DNA from: Candidatus Bathyarchaeota archaeon
GTDB lineage: Archaea > Thermoproteota > Bathyarchaeia > Bathyarchaeales > Bathycorpusculaceae
Direction of reading: 5' to 3'
Length of the DNA stretch: 64,000 nucleotides
Assembly: GCA_026014745.1 (NCBI GenBank)
Contig: JAOZHS010000003.1
Coordinates: forward strand, 290,137 to 354,136
The notes below the pieces were generated by a model that worked only from the letters and a program-made list of their open reading frames with translations, did not search any database and had not been told where the DNA came from. Shown here piece after piece: positions 53,408 through 62,307 of this stretch. Within the stretch, counting starts at the first letter, position 1. Each line of letters starts with the position of its first letter. A program made the translations under genes and the position numbers.

Positions 53408-54229
53408 CTATAGTGTTGTTGTGGTGAAGAGTTCCTTCATGGTTTTCACGGTGAAGCCGTTGTCGTGGAGGTACTGCATTTCAGCGGCGAAGTTATCGAC
53501 GCTGGCTGCGGTTGAGACTTTTTCGTCACTTATTTTGTGGTAATATAGGGTAACGACGGTTGAGTTGTGGGCGTTTTCCACGTAGCTTTTGAAGTCCTCA
53601 AGGGTAGTCGTATTTGACATTGTGTAGGAAGGTAAGGCGTATTTGTCAAAAGTTTGTGACATGTTCAGGTCGCCAGGGTTGACGCCGCGTCCCACCATGT
53701 AATATTGCTTAACTATGTTTTCTACGGTTGCGTTTCCTGCGCCTTCTCCTTCAGGATACACGAAGAGTTGTGCGTTTATTCCGTATTTGAGAAGGTCCTG
53801 TTGGCTTTGTTTAAGTTGATAGTTGATTTGGTCTGCATCCAGCTTGGTTAGAACGGGGTGATTTACGGTGTGGCTTTCAATGTCGTGTCCTTGTTTGGCT
53901 AAAGTGATGATTTCGTTCCAATCCATGTATCCTTTGTATTTGTCTGCATAGCCCGTTATTACTGCGAAAGTGGCTTTGAAACCGTATTGATCCAGTATTG
54001 GTAGCGCATTGGTGTATTGATTTTTCCAGCCATCATCAAACACTATGCAAACAACTCTTTGCCCATCTTGTGGGACGTTGAGTTTGTAGTAGTAGGTTTG
54101 GGGCGTAGGTAACGCCTGATTGATGCCTGGTGGCAGTTGCAAATCATAAAAGATGAGGCTAGCCGTGACGAGGGCGGCTAGTACAACTGCCGTCAAGATT
54201 TTTCGGTTTACAGCAAGTTTACTTGACAT
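53408..54229 (-). CDS. Polysaccharide deacetylase (NodB domain), exported
   Basis: About 273 residues. A signal anchor (about 10-28) is followed by the CE4 NodB fold: CIVFDDGWKNQYTN carries the base/metal Asp pair and DIESHTVNHPVL the HxxxH metal ligands. ATG 54229 follows GGAGG at 7 nt; the longer frame to 54313 overlaps the GT2 end. It likely removes N-acetyl groups from the polymer produced by the upstream GT2 enzyme at the cell surface. Confidence 0.92.
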   Translation of the reverse strand: MSSKLAVNRKILTAVVLAALVTASLIFYDLQLPPGINQALPTPQTYYYKLNVPQDGQRVVCIVFDDGWKNQYTNALPILDQYGFKATFAVITGYADKYKGYMDWNEIITLAKQGHDIESHTVNHPVLTKLDADQINYQLKQSQQDLLKYGINAQLFVYPEGEGAGNATVENIVKQYYMVGRGVNPGDLNMSQTFDKYALPSYTMSNTTTLEDFKSYVENAHNSTVVTLYYHKISDEKVSTAASVDNFAAEMQYLHDNGFTVKTMKELFTTTTL

Positions 54230-54242
54230 ATTTTTTTCCTCC

Positions 54243-55523
54243 TTAACGGGTTCCCCAGACTTTACCTTTCCAGGGCGTAACCCACGAATACAAATAAACA
54301 AAGGTGATAGCAACCGATAACGCGAAGAAGAGAATACGATAGCCTATGTCTTTGATTGAGAAGTAATCAACCAGCAACTTGTCGTTTAAAGCAAAAAGGA
54401 ACGATAGCAACAAAAGACCCAGCAGGTAAACCGCGATGAACTCGAATTGACCCAGTATAGCTAATACGACCGTGTTAGCCAAAAGTGAAATTGGTGAAAT
54501 GAAATTCACAAACATCGTTGTGTAGAATACCAGTTTCTGCGATGTGTTTTTCTTAGTGAAGAATTTGGATGCAAAAAGCATGCCACGGAAGGCGCTTCTG
54601 CCCCAGCGAAGTTGCTGAATTAAGAATTTTTTGAATTTATGCGGCGCATAGGTGTAGGCTAATGCGTTTGATTGGAACACTGATTTGCCGCCCATGCGCA
54701 TCATCAGATTGGTCATTTGGCGGTCATCGCCGGAGACTACGTCGTGGCCAAGGAATTTCTCGTTTAGCCATTCGTCGACGACTTGTTGGAATTTCTCTTT
54801 GCGGTAAGCGGAAAGCACGCCAGAGCAGCAGATTACGATGCCAAATATGCTTTCGACACCTTTGCGGATTCTAAATGAGTCAGCATACCAGACTTTTTGC
54901 AGACGCGTTAGCGTATTGTTGATTTTAGGGTCAGATTCGTTTGCGACAACACCGTTGCCGCAGACGCAGTAAACTTGAGGGTCGGTAAACGGTTGCACAA
55001 GCATTTTTATGGCATCGGGTTTGACGATGGTGTCGCTGTCGATACAGACTAAGACGTCACCGGTGCATTTTTTGATGCCTGTTGCCATGGCGTGGCGTTT
55101 ACCAAGGTTTTTTTCGTGTGCCACCAAAATGAAGTTGCGTTGGGCACGTTTTTTGTTGATGACTTCTAAGGATTTGTCTTTGCTTTTGTCGTCGATGACG
55201 ACTAATTCCAGTTTGTCTTTGGGGTAATCTGAATCTAATATTGAGTCGATGGTAGATGCAATGCCGCTTTCCTCGTTGTATACGGGGACTATTACGCTGA
55301 TTTTTGGTCTATAGCCAAGGTCGGGTACAGGTTTGTAAGAATAAGTTACGGCGAAACGGAATATCAAAAATGGCGTCACAACTACGCCATATATAAGCAG
55401 AATGGAGTACAGCCAATTCCACTCGTACACGCTTACACGGCTGATGTACATGAAAGTCAAAATAACTAGCGTCAAGTAAAGGATTACGTAGCCCAGAATG
55501 GCTTTCTTGTTAAACTTATACAA
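54243..55523 (-). CDS. Processive GT2 glycosyltransferase (hyaluronan/chitin synthase-like)
   Basis: About 426 residues. Two N-terminal membrane segments are followed by the GT-A domain: SVIVPVYNEESGI, VVIDDKSKDKS, VLVCIDSDTIVKP (DXD-like), SGDDRQMT and the processivity motif QQLRWGR (QxxRW), then three C-terminal membrane helices. This is the NodC/HasA/chitin-synthase pattern, which extrudes a linear aminosugar or uronic polymer. TTG 55523 is chosen, 8 nt after GGAGG. It sits between the dehydrogenase and deacetylase. Confidence 0.92.
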   Translation of the reverse strand: MYKFNKKAILGYVILYLTLVILTFMYISRVSVYEWNWLYSILLIYGVVVTPFLIFRFAVTYSYKPVPDLGYRPKISVIVPVYNEESGIASTIDSILDSDYPKDKLELVVIDDKSKDKSLEVINKKRAQRNFILVAHEKNLGKRHAMATGIKKCTGDVLVCIDSDTIVKPDAIKMLVQPFTDPQVYCVCGNGVVANESDPKINNTLTRLQKVWYADSFRIRKGVESIFGIVICCSGVLSAYRKEKFQQVVDEWLNEKFLGHDVVSGDDRQMTNLMMRMGGKSVFQSNALAYTYAPHKFKKFLIQQLRWGRSAFRGMLFASKFFTKKNTSQKLVFYTTMFVNFISPISLLANTVVLAILGQFEFIAVYLLGLLLLSFLFALNDKLLVDYFSIKDIGYRILFFALSVAITFVYLYSWVTPWKGKVWGTR

Positions 55524-55555
55524 GCCAGACGCCTCCAAAAAAGAAAGTGGAGGGT

Positions 55556-56383
55556 CTACTTGGCCCTATTTTTTGCGCTTGCTTGAAGAACCGCGCAGGG
55601 GTCAGGTGCCTCCAAGATAGCTCGGTAGTTTATATCGGCGGTTACAGCGCCATGTAATAGAGGTGTTTGGGGGTAGGAACTGATTAAGAATTGAATATCC
55701 TTGGGAAGGCATTCTCCGCCGATCCCTTCGAGGGCGTCAGCCATATCAACATTCCATTTGGTGTTGACTGCATCCCGTAATTCTTTGAAATCAACGTTGT
55801 TTTTGTCGCATAGTAATTTGAGTTCTTCAGCATACGCTATTCTAAGGTAATAGTAGGTGTTCTCGACTAGTTTGGATAGTTCTGCGATTTCTAGCGAGTT
55901 TACTATGTGTGTGGGTATGCCAAGGGAACTGTAAAAAGAAAGCGCTTTTTCAAGACTCTTAAAGTTTAGTGCGCCTAGGACACGTAGTTGTACTACGCCG
56001 TGTTTGTCTTCTTCTTGTTTCCACCATCGGTGGGGGCAAACTGCGATATTGTAAAGGTTGAATTTTCTTGCTAGAGCGCGTGCTGTGCCTTTTACGAGGG
56101 TTGATTCGAAGCAGATGAGTGCTTTGGGGTTTAGTTGTGTTGCTCTTTTTACGCAGTCCTCGATGGCGCTCATGTCAGGGTATCCGTTTCGGTACCAAGT
56201 GTTTACGGCGATGACGTAGGTGTCTGCGTAGCTGAGTTCGGTTGATGCTTTTATTCCGTTTTCTTTGGCAGTTGTGACTGCTTTGGGGGATATGTCGTAT
56301 CCCTGTGTTTGTTTGTATTTTTTTGAAATATGCTGAGCTACTGGAAATCCTATGTTTCCTAAGCCCATGATGCATACTTTCAT
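55556..56383 (-). CDS. Short UDP-glucose/GDP-mannose dehydrogenase-like protein
   Basis: A 275-residue NAD-binding protein starting MKVCIMGLGNIGFPVAQHI (dinucleotide fold). FESTLVKGTARALAR and the central LSKLVENTYYYLRIAYAEEL helix match UDP-sugar dehydrogenases. The catalytic Cys is in GGECLPKD. It lacks most of the C-terminal UDP-binding domain (usual length over 400), so it may act with a different substrate. It opens an operon with GT2 and deacetylase genes, suggesting production of a uronic acid precursor. RBS GGGAGAG. Confidence 0.8.
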   Translation of the reverse strand: MKVCIMGLGNIGFPVAQHISKKYKQTQGYDISPKAVTTAKENGIKASTELSYADTYVIAVNTWYRNGYPDMSAIEDCVKRATQLNPKALICFESTLVKGTARALARKFNLYNIAVCPHRWWKQEEDKHGVVQLRVLGALNFKSLEKALSFYSSLGIPTHIVNSLEIAELSKLVENTYYYLRIAYAEELKLLCDKNNVDFKELRDAVNTKWNVDMADALEGIGGECLPKDIQFLISSYPQTPLLHGAVTADINYRAILEAPDPCAVLQASAKNRAK

Positions 56384-56485
56384 TTTTTCTCTCTCCCTTC
56401 CTGAAGTTTTTTATTCCACGTTTCCGCCTAGGCGTTATAAATACTTATTGTATTGTTTTGTCTAATAATCAGTTGAACTTTTTAT

Positions 56486-56660
56486 TTACCAAACTCAAAA
56501 CCCAGCGCTAAATCGACACACAAAAACAACAAAAACAAGCAAAAAACCAACAGATAATACGCCAACTACACCACCAAACCAAACAAAAAGCAAAATAAAC
56601 ACAAAACAACACCCCAAAAAGCAACACCACACAAAAAACCCAAAACAGCCAACACCACAA
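56486..56660. other. A/C-only low-complexity tract between dnaG and the dehydrogenase operon
   Basis: Within the 407-bp gap 56384-56790, this stretch is almost entirely A and C on the plus strand (AACAACAAAAACAAGCAAAA type) with very few G or T. On the minus strand it is TG-rich. Repeats are irregular. It may influence promoter structure or carry a structured leader; no gene is apparent. Confidence 0.5.
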
Positions 56661-56790
56661 ATGATATTAGCCTCAATGCACCTAAATTCATAATCAGAAT
56701 AAAATACTAATCTCATCATTGCGAGAACCGCTCGCATTAGTGCGATTACATAATCAAATAAAATATAACTTACATAGGAGCGTCATATTT

Positions 56791-58008
56791 ACGGGAACAT
56801 CCCAAACATTTACGATAAAGTACGTTGTACATGCTAGATTTGATATTGAAGGCGTCGTCGAAAAACCCGACGTTATTGGAGCAGTTTTCGGGCAAACTGA
56901 AGGCTTATTTGGCCCCGAACTTGACCTTCGAGAACTCCAAAAAACCGGGCGCATCGGCAGAATAGAAATTGATCTTCATTCTAAAAACGACCGAACCACC
57001 GGCGCCATAACCATACCCACAAGCCTCGACCGCGTCTCCACCGCCCTCATAGCGGCAAGCGTGGAAAGCATCAACCGCGTCGGTCCTTGCAGTGCAAAAG
57101 TTAACCTCGACAAAATCGAAGACATACGCGAAGCACGCCGAAAAGTCATCATCGACCGCGCCAAAGAAATCCTTCACCGCTGGAACATCGAATCCATGCC
57201 AAGCGTAGACGAAGTCTACAAAGAAATCAGCGACACGATGAAAGTCGGCAAAGTCGAAAAATACGGTCCTGAAGACCTACCCGCAGGCCCCGGATTGGAA
57301 GGCTCCAAAGAAATCTTTGTAGTCGAAGGCAGAGCAGACGTCATCAATTTGATGCGCTGCGGCATATTCAACACCGTTGCATTGGAAGGCGCCAAAGTCC
57401 CTGATTCCATCAAGAAAATAACCAAAGAACGCAACGCAACAGCCCTACTCGACGGCGACCGCGGCGGAGACCTTATCCAAAAAGAACTCCTCCAAGTCAC
57501 AAACGTCAAATATGTTGGCAGAGCACCCCGCGGCAAAGAAATCGAAGAGTGCAACTGTAAAGAAATCAACGAAGCTATTGAAGGCAAACTCTCAGTAGCT
57601 GAACTCAAAGAGGGCAGACCCCAACCACAACAACAGCAACAGCAGCAAGCACCCCCACCGCCTCCACCAGCACCTAAAAAACCAGTCGCGCCAACACGTG
57701 TCAAACCCGAAGTCCCCGACACCGTAAGCCAAGCCGCCAAAGCGTTAGTCGGCACCCTCGAAGCGGTTCTGCTTAACGAAAAACTTGAACTCATCGAACG
57801 CTTACCAGTCAGTCAACTCGCCGAGAAACTTCAACAAATCACAGGCGTAGACACCATAGTTTTCGATGGCATTATCACTCAGCGCATCGTCGACATCGCC
57901 GCAGACAAAAGCATCAAACGCATCGTCGCGTCACGCGTCAGCGAAGCAGTAAAACCAGCCCTCAACGTTGAACTTGTAACGTTCAACGACGCCATCCCCC
58001 CTTCTTAA
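56791..58008 (+). CDS. dnaG: DnaG-type (TOPRIM) primase, archaeal, with apparent ACG start
   Basis: About 405 residues. KYVVHARFDIEGVVEKPDVI and FGQTEGLFGPELDLRELQ are archaeal DnaG hallmarks. The TOPRIM domain is at EIFVVEGRADVINLM and LLDGDRGGDLI (the DxD metal site). A Gln/Pro-rich linker (about residues 277-300) precedes a helical C-domain. No ATG, GTG or TTG occurs between the AGGAG at 56776 and the conserved strand. ACG 56791, 10 nt after AGGAG, aligns with known N-termini. A TATA-like tract (AAAATATAAC) lies near 56757-56770. The protein also associates with archaeal exosomes. Confidence 0.9.
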   Translation, partial: TGTSQTFTIKYVVHARFDIEGVVEKPDVIGAVFGQTEGLFGPELDLRELQKTGRIGRIEIDLHSKNDRTTGAITIPTSLDRVSTALIAASVESINRVGPCSAKVNLDKIEDIREARRKVIIDRAKEILHRWNIESMPSVDEVYKEISDTMKVGKVEKYGPEDLPAGPGLEGSKEIFVVEGRADVINLMRCGIFNTVALEGAKVPDSIKKITKERNATALLDGDRGGDLIQKELLQVTNVKYVGRAPRGKEIEECNCKEINEAIEGKLSVAELKEGRPQPQQQQQQQAPPPPPPAPKKPVAPTRVKPEVPDTVSQAAKALVGTLEAVLLNEKLELIERLPVSQLAEKLQQITGVDTIVFDGIITQRIVDIAADKSIKRIVASRVSEAVKPALNVELVTFNDAIPPS

Positions 58009-58010
58009 GC

Positions 58011-60398
58011 CTAAAAATATTCCATTAGGCTCTTAGTTTCTTTTGTTTCCTTTTCTTTTAGCAAATCATTTTCTGACACATCAAAAAAGCTCAAAATACG
58101 CGCCGCAGCAGGCAGCACCTGATTAGTAACATAGTAGTCCACGTCGACATCTTCGAGGTGGGCGAACACGTAGGGTTTTACTCTGCTATAGAGACGCCCC
58201 CGACCTGTGAGTACGACGTAGCCGACTTTGTCGCCGCCGCTGAGTCGCCAGCCTTTTTCGCGAAGCATTTTTGCGGCTTCTACATGGGGCGCTTTGATTG
58301 CGTACTCCTGTGGGGATTTAGTGAGCGTTTTCCAGATGACAAGGTCTTCTAAGGGGACTTTTCGGTGCCGCAACTGACTGATAGTTTCATGCACGTATGC
58401 AACAGCATTTTTTGGCGACTGCTCTTTTAGGATAATTTCGAGCACATGCTCCTGCACCTGCTTAGCCACCTCTGCCCAGTCCCCGCGAATCACCTCCAAC
58501 CCTACAATGTCGAGGCTGCCGTCGGGGCGCAGTCCAGCGTAGCGTTTTTTGGCTTCTGTGAAAAAGATGCGTCGGTAGACATCGCCGACTTCCACATCCA
58601 GCCGTAGCTCTTGCTCAATCTCCTCTTGCAGCGCAGAAACTTTGGCTTTGTCGTAGGCTACAAAGAGGCTGTCGGTGTCGCCGTAAACCACCTCGATGCC
58701 CGCTTTTTCTGCCATAGCCATTGCTGATTGGATTGTGTGGCGTCCCCAGGCGGAGGCTGCTTCAGCCACGGGTTTAATGTACCATTTCGCGCCTATCCAT
58801 CCTGCGTAGCCGTAGGCGGCGTTGGTGATGATTTTGATGGCTTTCTGTCGGGCATCCAGCACGCGGTACTCGACGGTTTGGGGGTTTAGGGTGTGCATTT
58901 TTTGGCGTATGGCGGCGCGGACATCGATGAGGTAGAGAAGCGCTTCTATGTAGAAACCCGTAGGGGCTTTGCGGAATCGATGCCCAACTTCTGGTGCCAC
59001 GTATTCGCCAGCGGTGGGTGTGGGTTCAGTGGGGGCGAGGTAGGTGTCGGGGGAGAGGTTGTAGGTTATCATGAGGTTAGGGTACATGGATTTGAAGTCT
59101 AACACCGCGATGTTTTCATGTAGCCCGGGTTTTGGCGAGAGCACCAAGCCGCCCGCGTAGGGAATGTAGGGTTGTTCGATGCGTTTGGGGATGAGTTCAC
59201 CGATTTTTTGTGCGCGCCGAATCAGGAACCATTCCACGCGGAAGCCTACTGCTGCGGTCATGACGTGGTCGAGGGGTAGGCTGGTTAGGGCTGCGAGTTG
59301 CATGGCAAAATCGAGCAGCAACGCGGTGGTGCCTTGGACTTTTCGGGCGCTATCCAGCCCAAACCTCAACAGGTTCCTTCGCATTTCGGGGTCATCCCAC
59401 ATGTCAGCCACCAACATATCTTCTACGGGTGGAGCTTCGGTTTTTAGTACGCCTAAGTGGTTAGCAAAGTTCCACAGCGTCCGAACCTTCACCTCGGGGA
59501 ATACGTCCATAAAATCCGCCAAATCCAAATTAACAATACCCGTAGTAGAAACGTGCCCATAGACGCTAGTGTGCGGTTCGAGTCCTGCTCGGTCAAAGTT
59601 GAGGTGTAGTCCGAGTTTGTGGCTGCGCCCCCTCAGATAAGACCAGTCTAAGCTGTTGGCTCCGAAGCTGACGATTACGTCGGGGTCGAACTCGTGGATG
59701 TAGCTTATGAAGGCTTCAAGGACGGGTTGGTCGTTTAGGTCTTGTCCCGCGATGAATTGGCGCGTTTCGCCATTGCTCGCCGCCGTTGAGATTACTAGGA
59801 TGGGGTTGCGGTCGGCTTTAGGGGTGCCCTCGCGGCTATAACATAGCAAGTTAAAACCTAAAACGCGAAGTTGTGGCGCTTCTACTCGTTCGAGTTGCTT
59901 TGGTGGCGTTTGGGCGGAGTAAACATGTGCTACACGCATGCCATCCACGTTTTCTTCCTCGGTAACTTCAGCTTCTACCCAGCTGCAGGGCACCAAGCCA
60001 TTGTCAAGGAGGTAACGCATGACGGCTCGGATGTCATCTTCAAGGCAATCCTCAACGCCGCTGACGGTTCGGATTTGCTTGGCGACTTTGCTTGTTGCGG
60101 TGGCGTCTTTGCAGGTGACTTTTAGGGCTGTGACGGGTTTGCCAAAGAAGCGGCGCGAGACAACTTCGACTGAGGAGACGGCTGCGGCGTAGATGAGCTT
60201 GATGGAGTCTGCGACCTTTTGGGCATCCGCACTTTTCTGCAGGACGGCGTAGAAGTAAGCTGAAAAATTGCGGTCGACCACGAGCACTCGGTCGCCTGAC
60301 TCAGTGATGCCCCAGAGCCATATGTCGACTTTGCCTGCTTCTTTGTCGACTTTGGGGTTGAGGTCAAGCAGCCAAAAAACCAGTTTCAAGCCTACCAT
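58011..60398 (-). CDS. polB: Family B DNA polymerase with degenerate exonuclease motif I
   Basis: About 795 residues. Polymerase motif A LDFKSMYPNLM (near 435), motif B KIITNAAYG (near 523) and motif C VYGDTDSLF (near 573) are intact. The 3'-5' exonuclease motif I that usually reads FDIE is here GFNLLCYS (near 183), losing Asp and Glu; motif II (ANSLDW) and III (LRFGLDSARK) are partially kept. So polymerase activity is likely and proofreading doubtful. ATG 60398 is at leaderless distance from a TATA-like TTTAAACTTTAA. It is convergent with dnaG, 2 bases apart. Confidence 0.93.
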   Translation of the reverse strand: MVGLKLVFWLLDLNPKVDKEAGKVDIWLWGITESGDRVLVVDRNFSAYFYAVLQKSADAQKVADSIKLIYAAAVSSVEVVSRRFFGKPVTALKVTCKDATATSKVAKQIRTVSGVEDCLEDDIRAVMRYLLDNGLVPCSWVEAEVTEEENVDGMRVAHVYSAQTPPKQLERVEAPQLRVLGFNLLCYSREGTPKADRNPILVISTAASNGETRQFIAGQDLNDQPVLEAFISYIHEFDPDVIVSFGANSLDWSYLRGRSHKLGLHLNFDRAGLEPHTSVYGHVSTTGIVNLDLADFMDVFPEVKVRTLWNFANHLGVLKTEAPPVEDMLVADMWDDPEMRRNLLRFGLDSARKVQGTTALLLDFAMQLAALTSLPLDHVMTAAVGFRVEWFLIRRAQKIGELIPKRIEQPYIPYAGGLVLSPKPGLHENIAVLDFKSMYPNLMITYNLSPDTYLAPTEPTPTAGEYVAPEVGHRFRKAPTGFYIEALLYLIDVRAAIRQKMHTLNPQTVEYRVLDARQKAIKIITNAAYGYAGWIGAKWYIKPVAEAASAWGRHTIQSAMAMAEKAGIEVVYGDTDSLFVAYDKAKVSALQEEIEQELRLDVEVGDVYRRIFFTEAKKRYAGLRPDGSLDIVGLEVIRGDWAEVAKQVQEHVLEIILKEQSPKNAVAYVHETISQLRHRKVPLEDLVIWKTLTKSPQEYAIKAPHVEAAKMLREKGWRLSGGDKVGYVVLTGRGRLYSRVKPYVFAHLEDVDVDYYVTNQVLPAAARILSFFDVSENDLLKEKETKETKSLMEYF

Positions 60399-60424
60399 CA
60401 AAATAGAAGAAGCGCGAAATTGCC

Positions 60425-60436
60425 TTTAAACTTTAA
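60425..60436 (-). promoter_or_regulatory. TATA-like box of the family B polymerase gene
   Basis: The minus strand reads TTAAAGTTTAAA about 27-38 bases upstream of the ATG at 60398, with no Shine-Dalgarno sequence between, so the mRNA is probably leaderless or nearly so. Confidence 0.4.
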
Positions 60437-60495
60437 GATGTCACAGGTTAGGCAAGTAAGCTTTATTTCTAAACCGAGGTTATTGTTGAGTGTGA

Positions 60496-61356
60496 ATGGA
60501 AATGAGCAGAATAGTTCTATTGCTATTCATTTTGCTCTTGTTCACAGCATGTGCTGCCCCGATTTTGGTTGGCAAAGCTAACCCTACCCCCGATGAAAAA
60601 ATGATAGCTCCACCCTCCGGTGTCATAATCGAATTTACAGTTGACTCCCCAAATGGGGACGTTGTTTATGAGAATGGAACAATTAATCTGTGCCTCAAGG
60701 CAGCCCTTTATGGTCCTGAAAAAGTATCTCAGTCTATTTACAGAACTACCTATAAAGGAGACTGGATGCAGAACCCCAAACAGTGCCCAGTAAAGTCCAC
60801 CTCTATTATGCAACCAACATGGCTAACACAAATCGACTTTAACATCACAGACATACCCTTTGGCGAACACGTCTTAGAAATAACGTCTTACGGAAAGGGC
60901 GGATATTGGTTGCGTGGACAATTCACAAGTCAAAACAAACTGTGGGGAGAATATACTTTAGCAAAAAACATAACAGTAACTTTCACGACGCATGCCAAGC
61001 CAATCATCACCTTTGCAACGCCTCAAAATGTGACATCTGCAAGCAGGTCTTTTCCGTTGAATTTTTCAGTTGACCACATGGTTTCTGAGATAACGTACTG
61101 TCTAGATGGACAAAATACTGTTCTTATCGCTGAGAACACAACATTAACGGGTTTAGCTAATGGGCAGCACAATGTCACAATCACCGCTAAAGATGCGTAC
61201 GGCTACACCGGAACATCGGAACCGCTAATATTCAACGTTGAAGCGGATGCGCTTTCGCCTGTGATGTTGTATTTTTTGGTTGCCTTGGGGGTTGCGGTCG
61301 GGTCTATAATTGTAGCAGTTGGTGTTCTGTTTTTCCTCCGCAAACAACGCAACTAA
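60496..61356 (+). CDS. Exported Ig-like surface protein with C-terminal anchor
   Basis: A 286-residue protein. A signal peptide (about 4-22, with TACAA resembling a lipobox but not conclusive) is followed by two beta-sandwich-like regions and a final membrane helix (MLYFLVALGVAVGSIIVAVG) with RKQRN tail. The second region (SVDHMVSEITYCLDGQN) shares wording with repeat domains in archaeal surface proteins, including the linker of the sedolisin here. No catalytic motif. Function is unknown. Confidence 0.75.
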   Translation: MEMSRIVLLLFILLLFTACAAPILVGKANPTPDEKMIAPPSGVIIEFTVDSPNGDVVYENGTINLCLKAALYGPEKVSQSIYRTTYKGDWMQNPKQCPVKSTSIMQPTWLTQIDFNITDIPFGEHVLEITSYGKGGYWLRGQFTSQNKLWGEYTLAKNITVTFTTHAKPIITFATPQNVTSASRSFPLNFSVDHMVSEITYCLDGQNTVLIAENTTLTGLANGQHNVTITAKDAYGYTGTSEPLIFNVEADALSPVMLYFLVALGVAVGSIIVAVGVLFFLRKQRN

Positions 61357-61429
61357 CAGGTCAACGAGCAGGAAACCAAAACACGGTCTACCAAATGATG
61401 GGAGGGGGGCAGGTTATCTAACTGATGCC

Positions 61430-61873
61430 TCAAGGAACGATAATAACAGGACAACGCGATAGCGTGGCTACTTTTTCGCAGACGCCGCCCATTAACGCTT
61501 CAGGCATAGCCCGTCCCTTCTGACCGATGACTACGGCGTCATAGTGTTTGGCGGTTTCTGCGATTTCATGCGCTGGTTGCCCCTCTTTTATGAGCATGGA
61601 AATTGTGACGGTGGGGTTTTTTTCTTTGTATTTGGCTACTAGTTTGGTTAGGGCTTGTTCGTTGTATTTTTTCCAATCGGAGAGGAAGGATTCTACCCAT
61701 GGAAAAGGATATTCTAGTTCGGAGGTAGCTTTTGTTGGGGGATAAACGATGTTTAGAAGGGTGACTGATGCCTTGAGGTTTTCAGCCAAGGTAAGCGCAA
61801 ATTTTATTGCGCGTTCAGAGTTTTCGGAAAAGTCTGTTCCCACTAAAAGTTTCTTCAACAAAAGATTCACCAT
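61430..61873 (-). CDS. Universal stress protein (UspA family)
   Basis: A 147-residue alpha/beta protein. KKLLVGTDFSENSERAIKFA opens the fold, and VVIGQKGRAMPEALMGGVCEKV is the G-2x-G-9x-G type nucleotide loop ending in CPVIIVP. The loop has GQKG-x9-G rather than the full GxxGx9GS/T, so ATP binding is probable but not certain. It stands alone, convergent with the surface protein gene. Confidence 0.9.
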   Translation of the reverse strand: MVNLLLKKLLVGTDFSENSERAIKFALTLAENLKASVTLLNIVYPPTKATSELEYPFPWVESFLSDWKKYNEQALTKLVAKYKEKNPTVTISMLIKEGQPAHEIAETAKHYDAVVIGQKGRAMPEALMGGVCEKVATLSRCPVIIVP

Positions 61874-62020
61874 CCTAGAAAGGGGGTTGGGAGTTTCTTA
61901 TAGTTTTAGGCTTCCAAGCAATTCCAGCCTCAAACAGATACATTCGCTATTTTAGAATCAGTTTTTTTGGGGTTGAGACGCTTAAATAGAACCTGTCAAA
62001 ATAGCTTTTTGAGACGTGAT

Positions 62021-62260
62021 ATGATGAGAGTCGGCGTATGCGGAATAGCATGTGAAAAATGCCCCAAAATGCAAACCAAAAGCTGCCCCAACGGAGAAAC
62101 AGGCTGCGTAGCCCGCCCCAACAAGTTCTGCGCCATCTGCAACTGCGCCAACCAAAAAGGCGTCAAACTCTGCTTCGAATGCAGCGAGTTCCCCTGCGAA
62201 ACCACCAAACAGGGCCCTATAAGCTACGGTTACTGCCAGTACCTTGCAGGCAAAGCCTAA
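62021..62260 (+). CDS. Small Cys-rich DUF3795-like protein
   Basis: About 79 residues with twelve Cys. MMRVGVCGIACEKCPKMQTK, CAICNCANQKGVKLCFEC and SEFPCE match the DUF3795 pattern of CGxxCxxCP followed by paired knuckles and a C-terminal CxxFPC-like element. The start is ATG 62021, with a TATA-like TTAAATAG near 61982. The role is unknown; a metal-binding function is likely. Confidence 0.75.
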   Translation: MMRVGVCGIACEKCPKMQTKSCPNGETGCVARPNKFCAICNCANQKGVKLCFECSEFPCETTKQGPISYGYCQYLAGKA

Positions 62261-62307
62261 CTGCATAACGGTTAAGTTAGGCTATTCAAATCTAGGTTTG
62301 AGAAGTT

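Noticed and set aside
56495-56737. 80-codon minus frame, very hydrophobic
   Set aside because: It arises from the TG-rich low-complexity tract; there is no start context and the composition alone explains the hydrophobicity.
57216-57794. 192-codon minus frame opposite dnaG
   Set aside because: Ser/Leu-rich and poly-Cys composition mirrors the dnaG Gln/Pro linker; a shadow of a real gene.
59573-59600. GGTTCGAGTCCTGC resembling a tRNA T-arm
   Set aside because: It lies inside the polymerase gene and no acceptor or anticodon arm can be folded around it.
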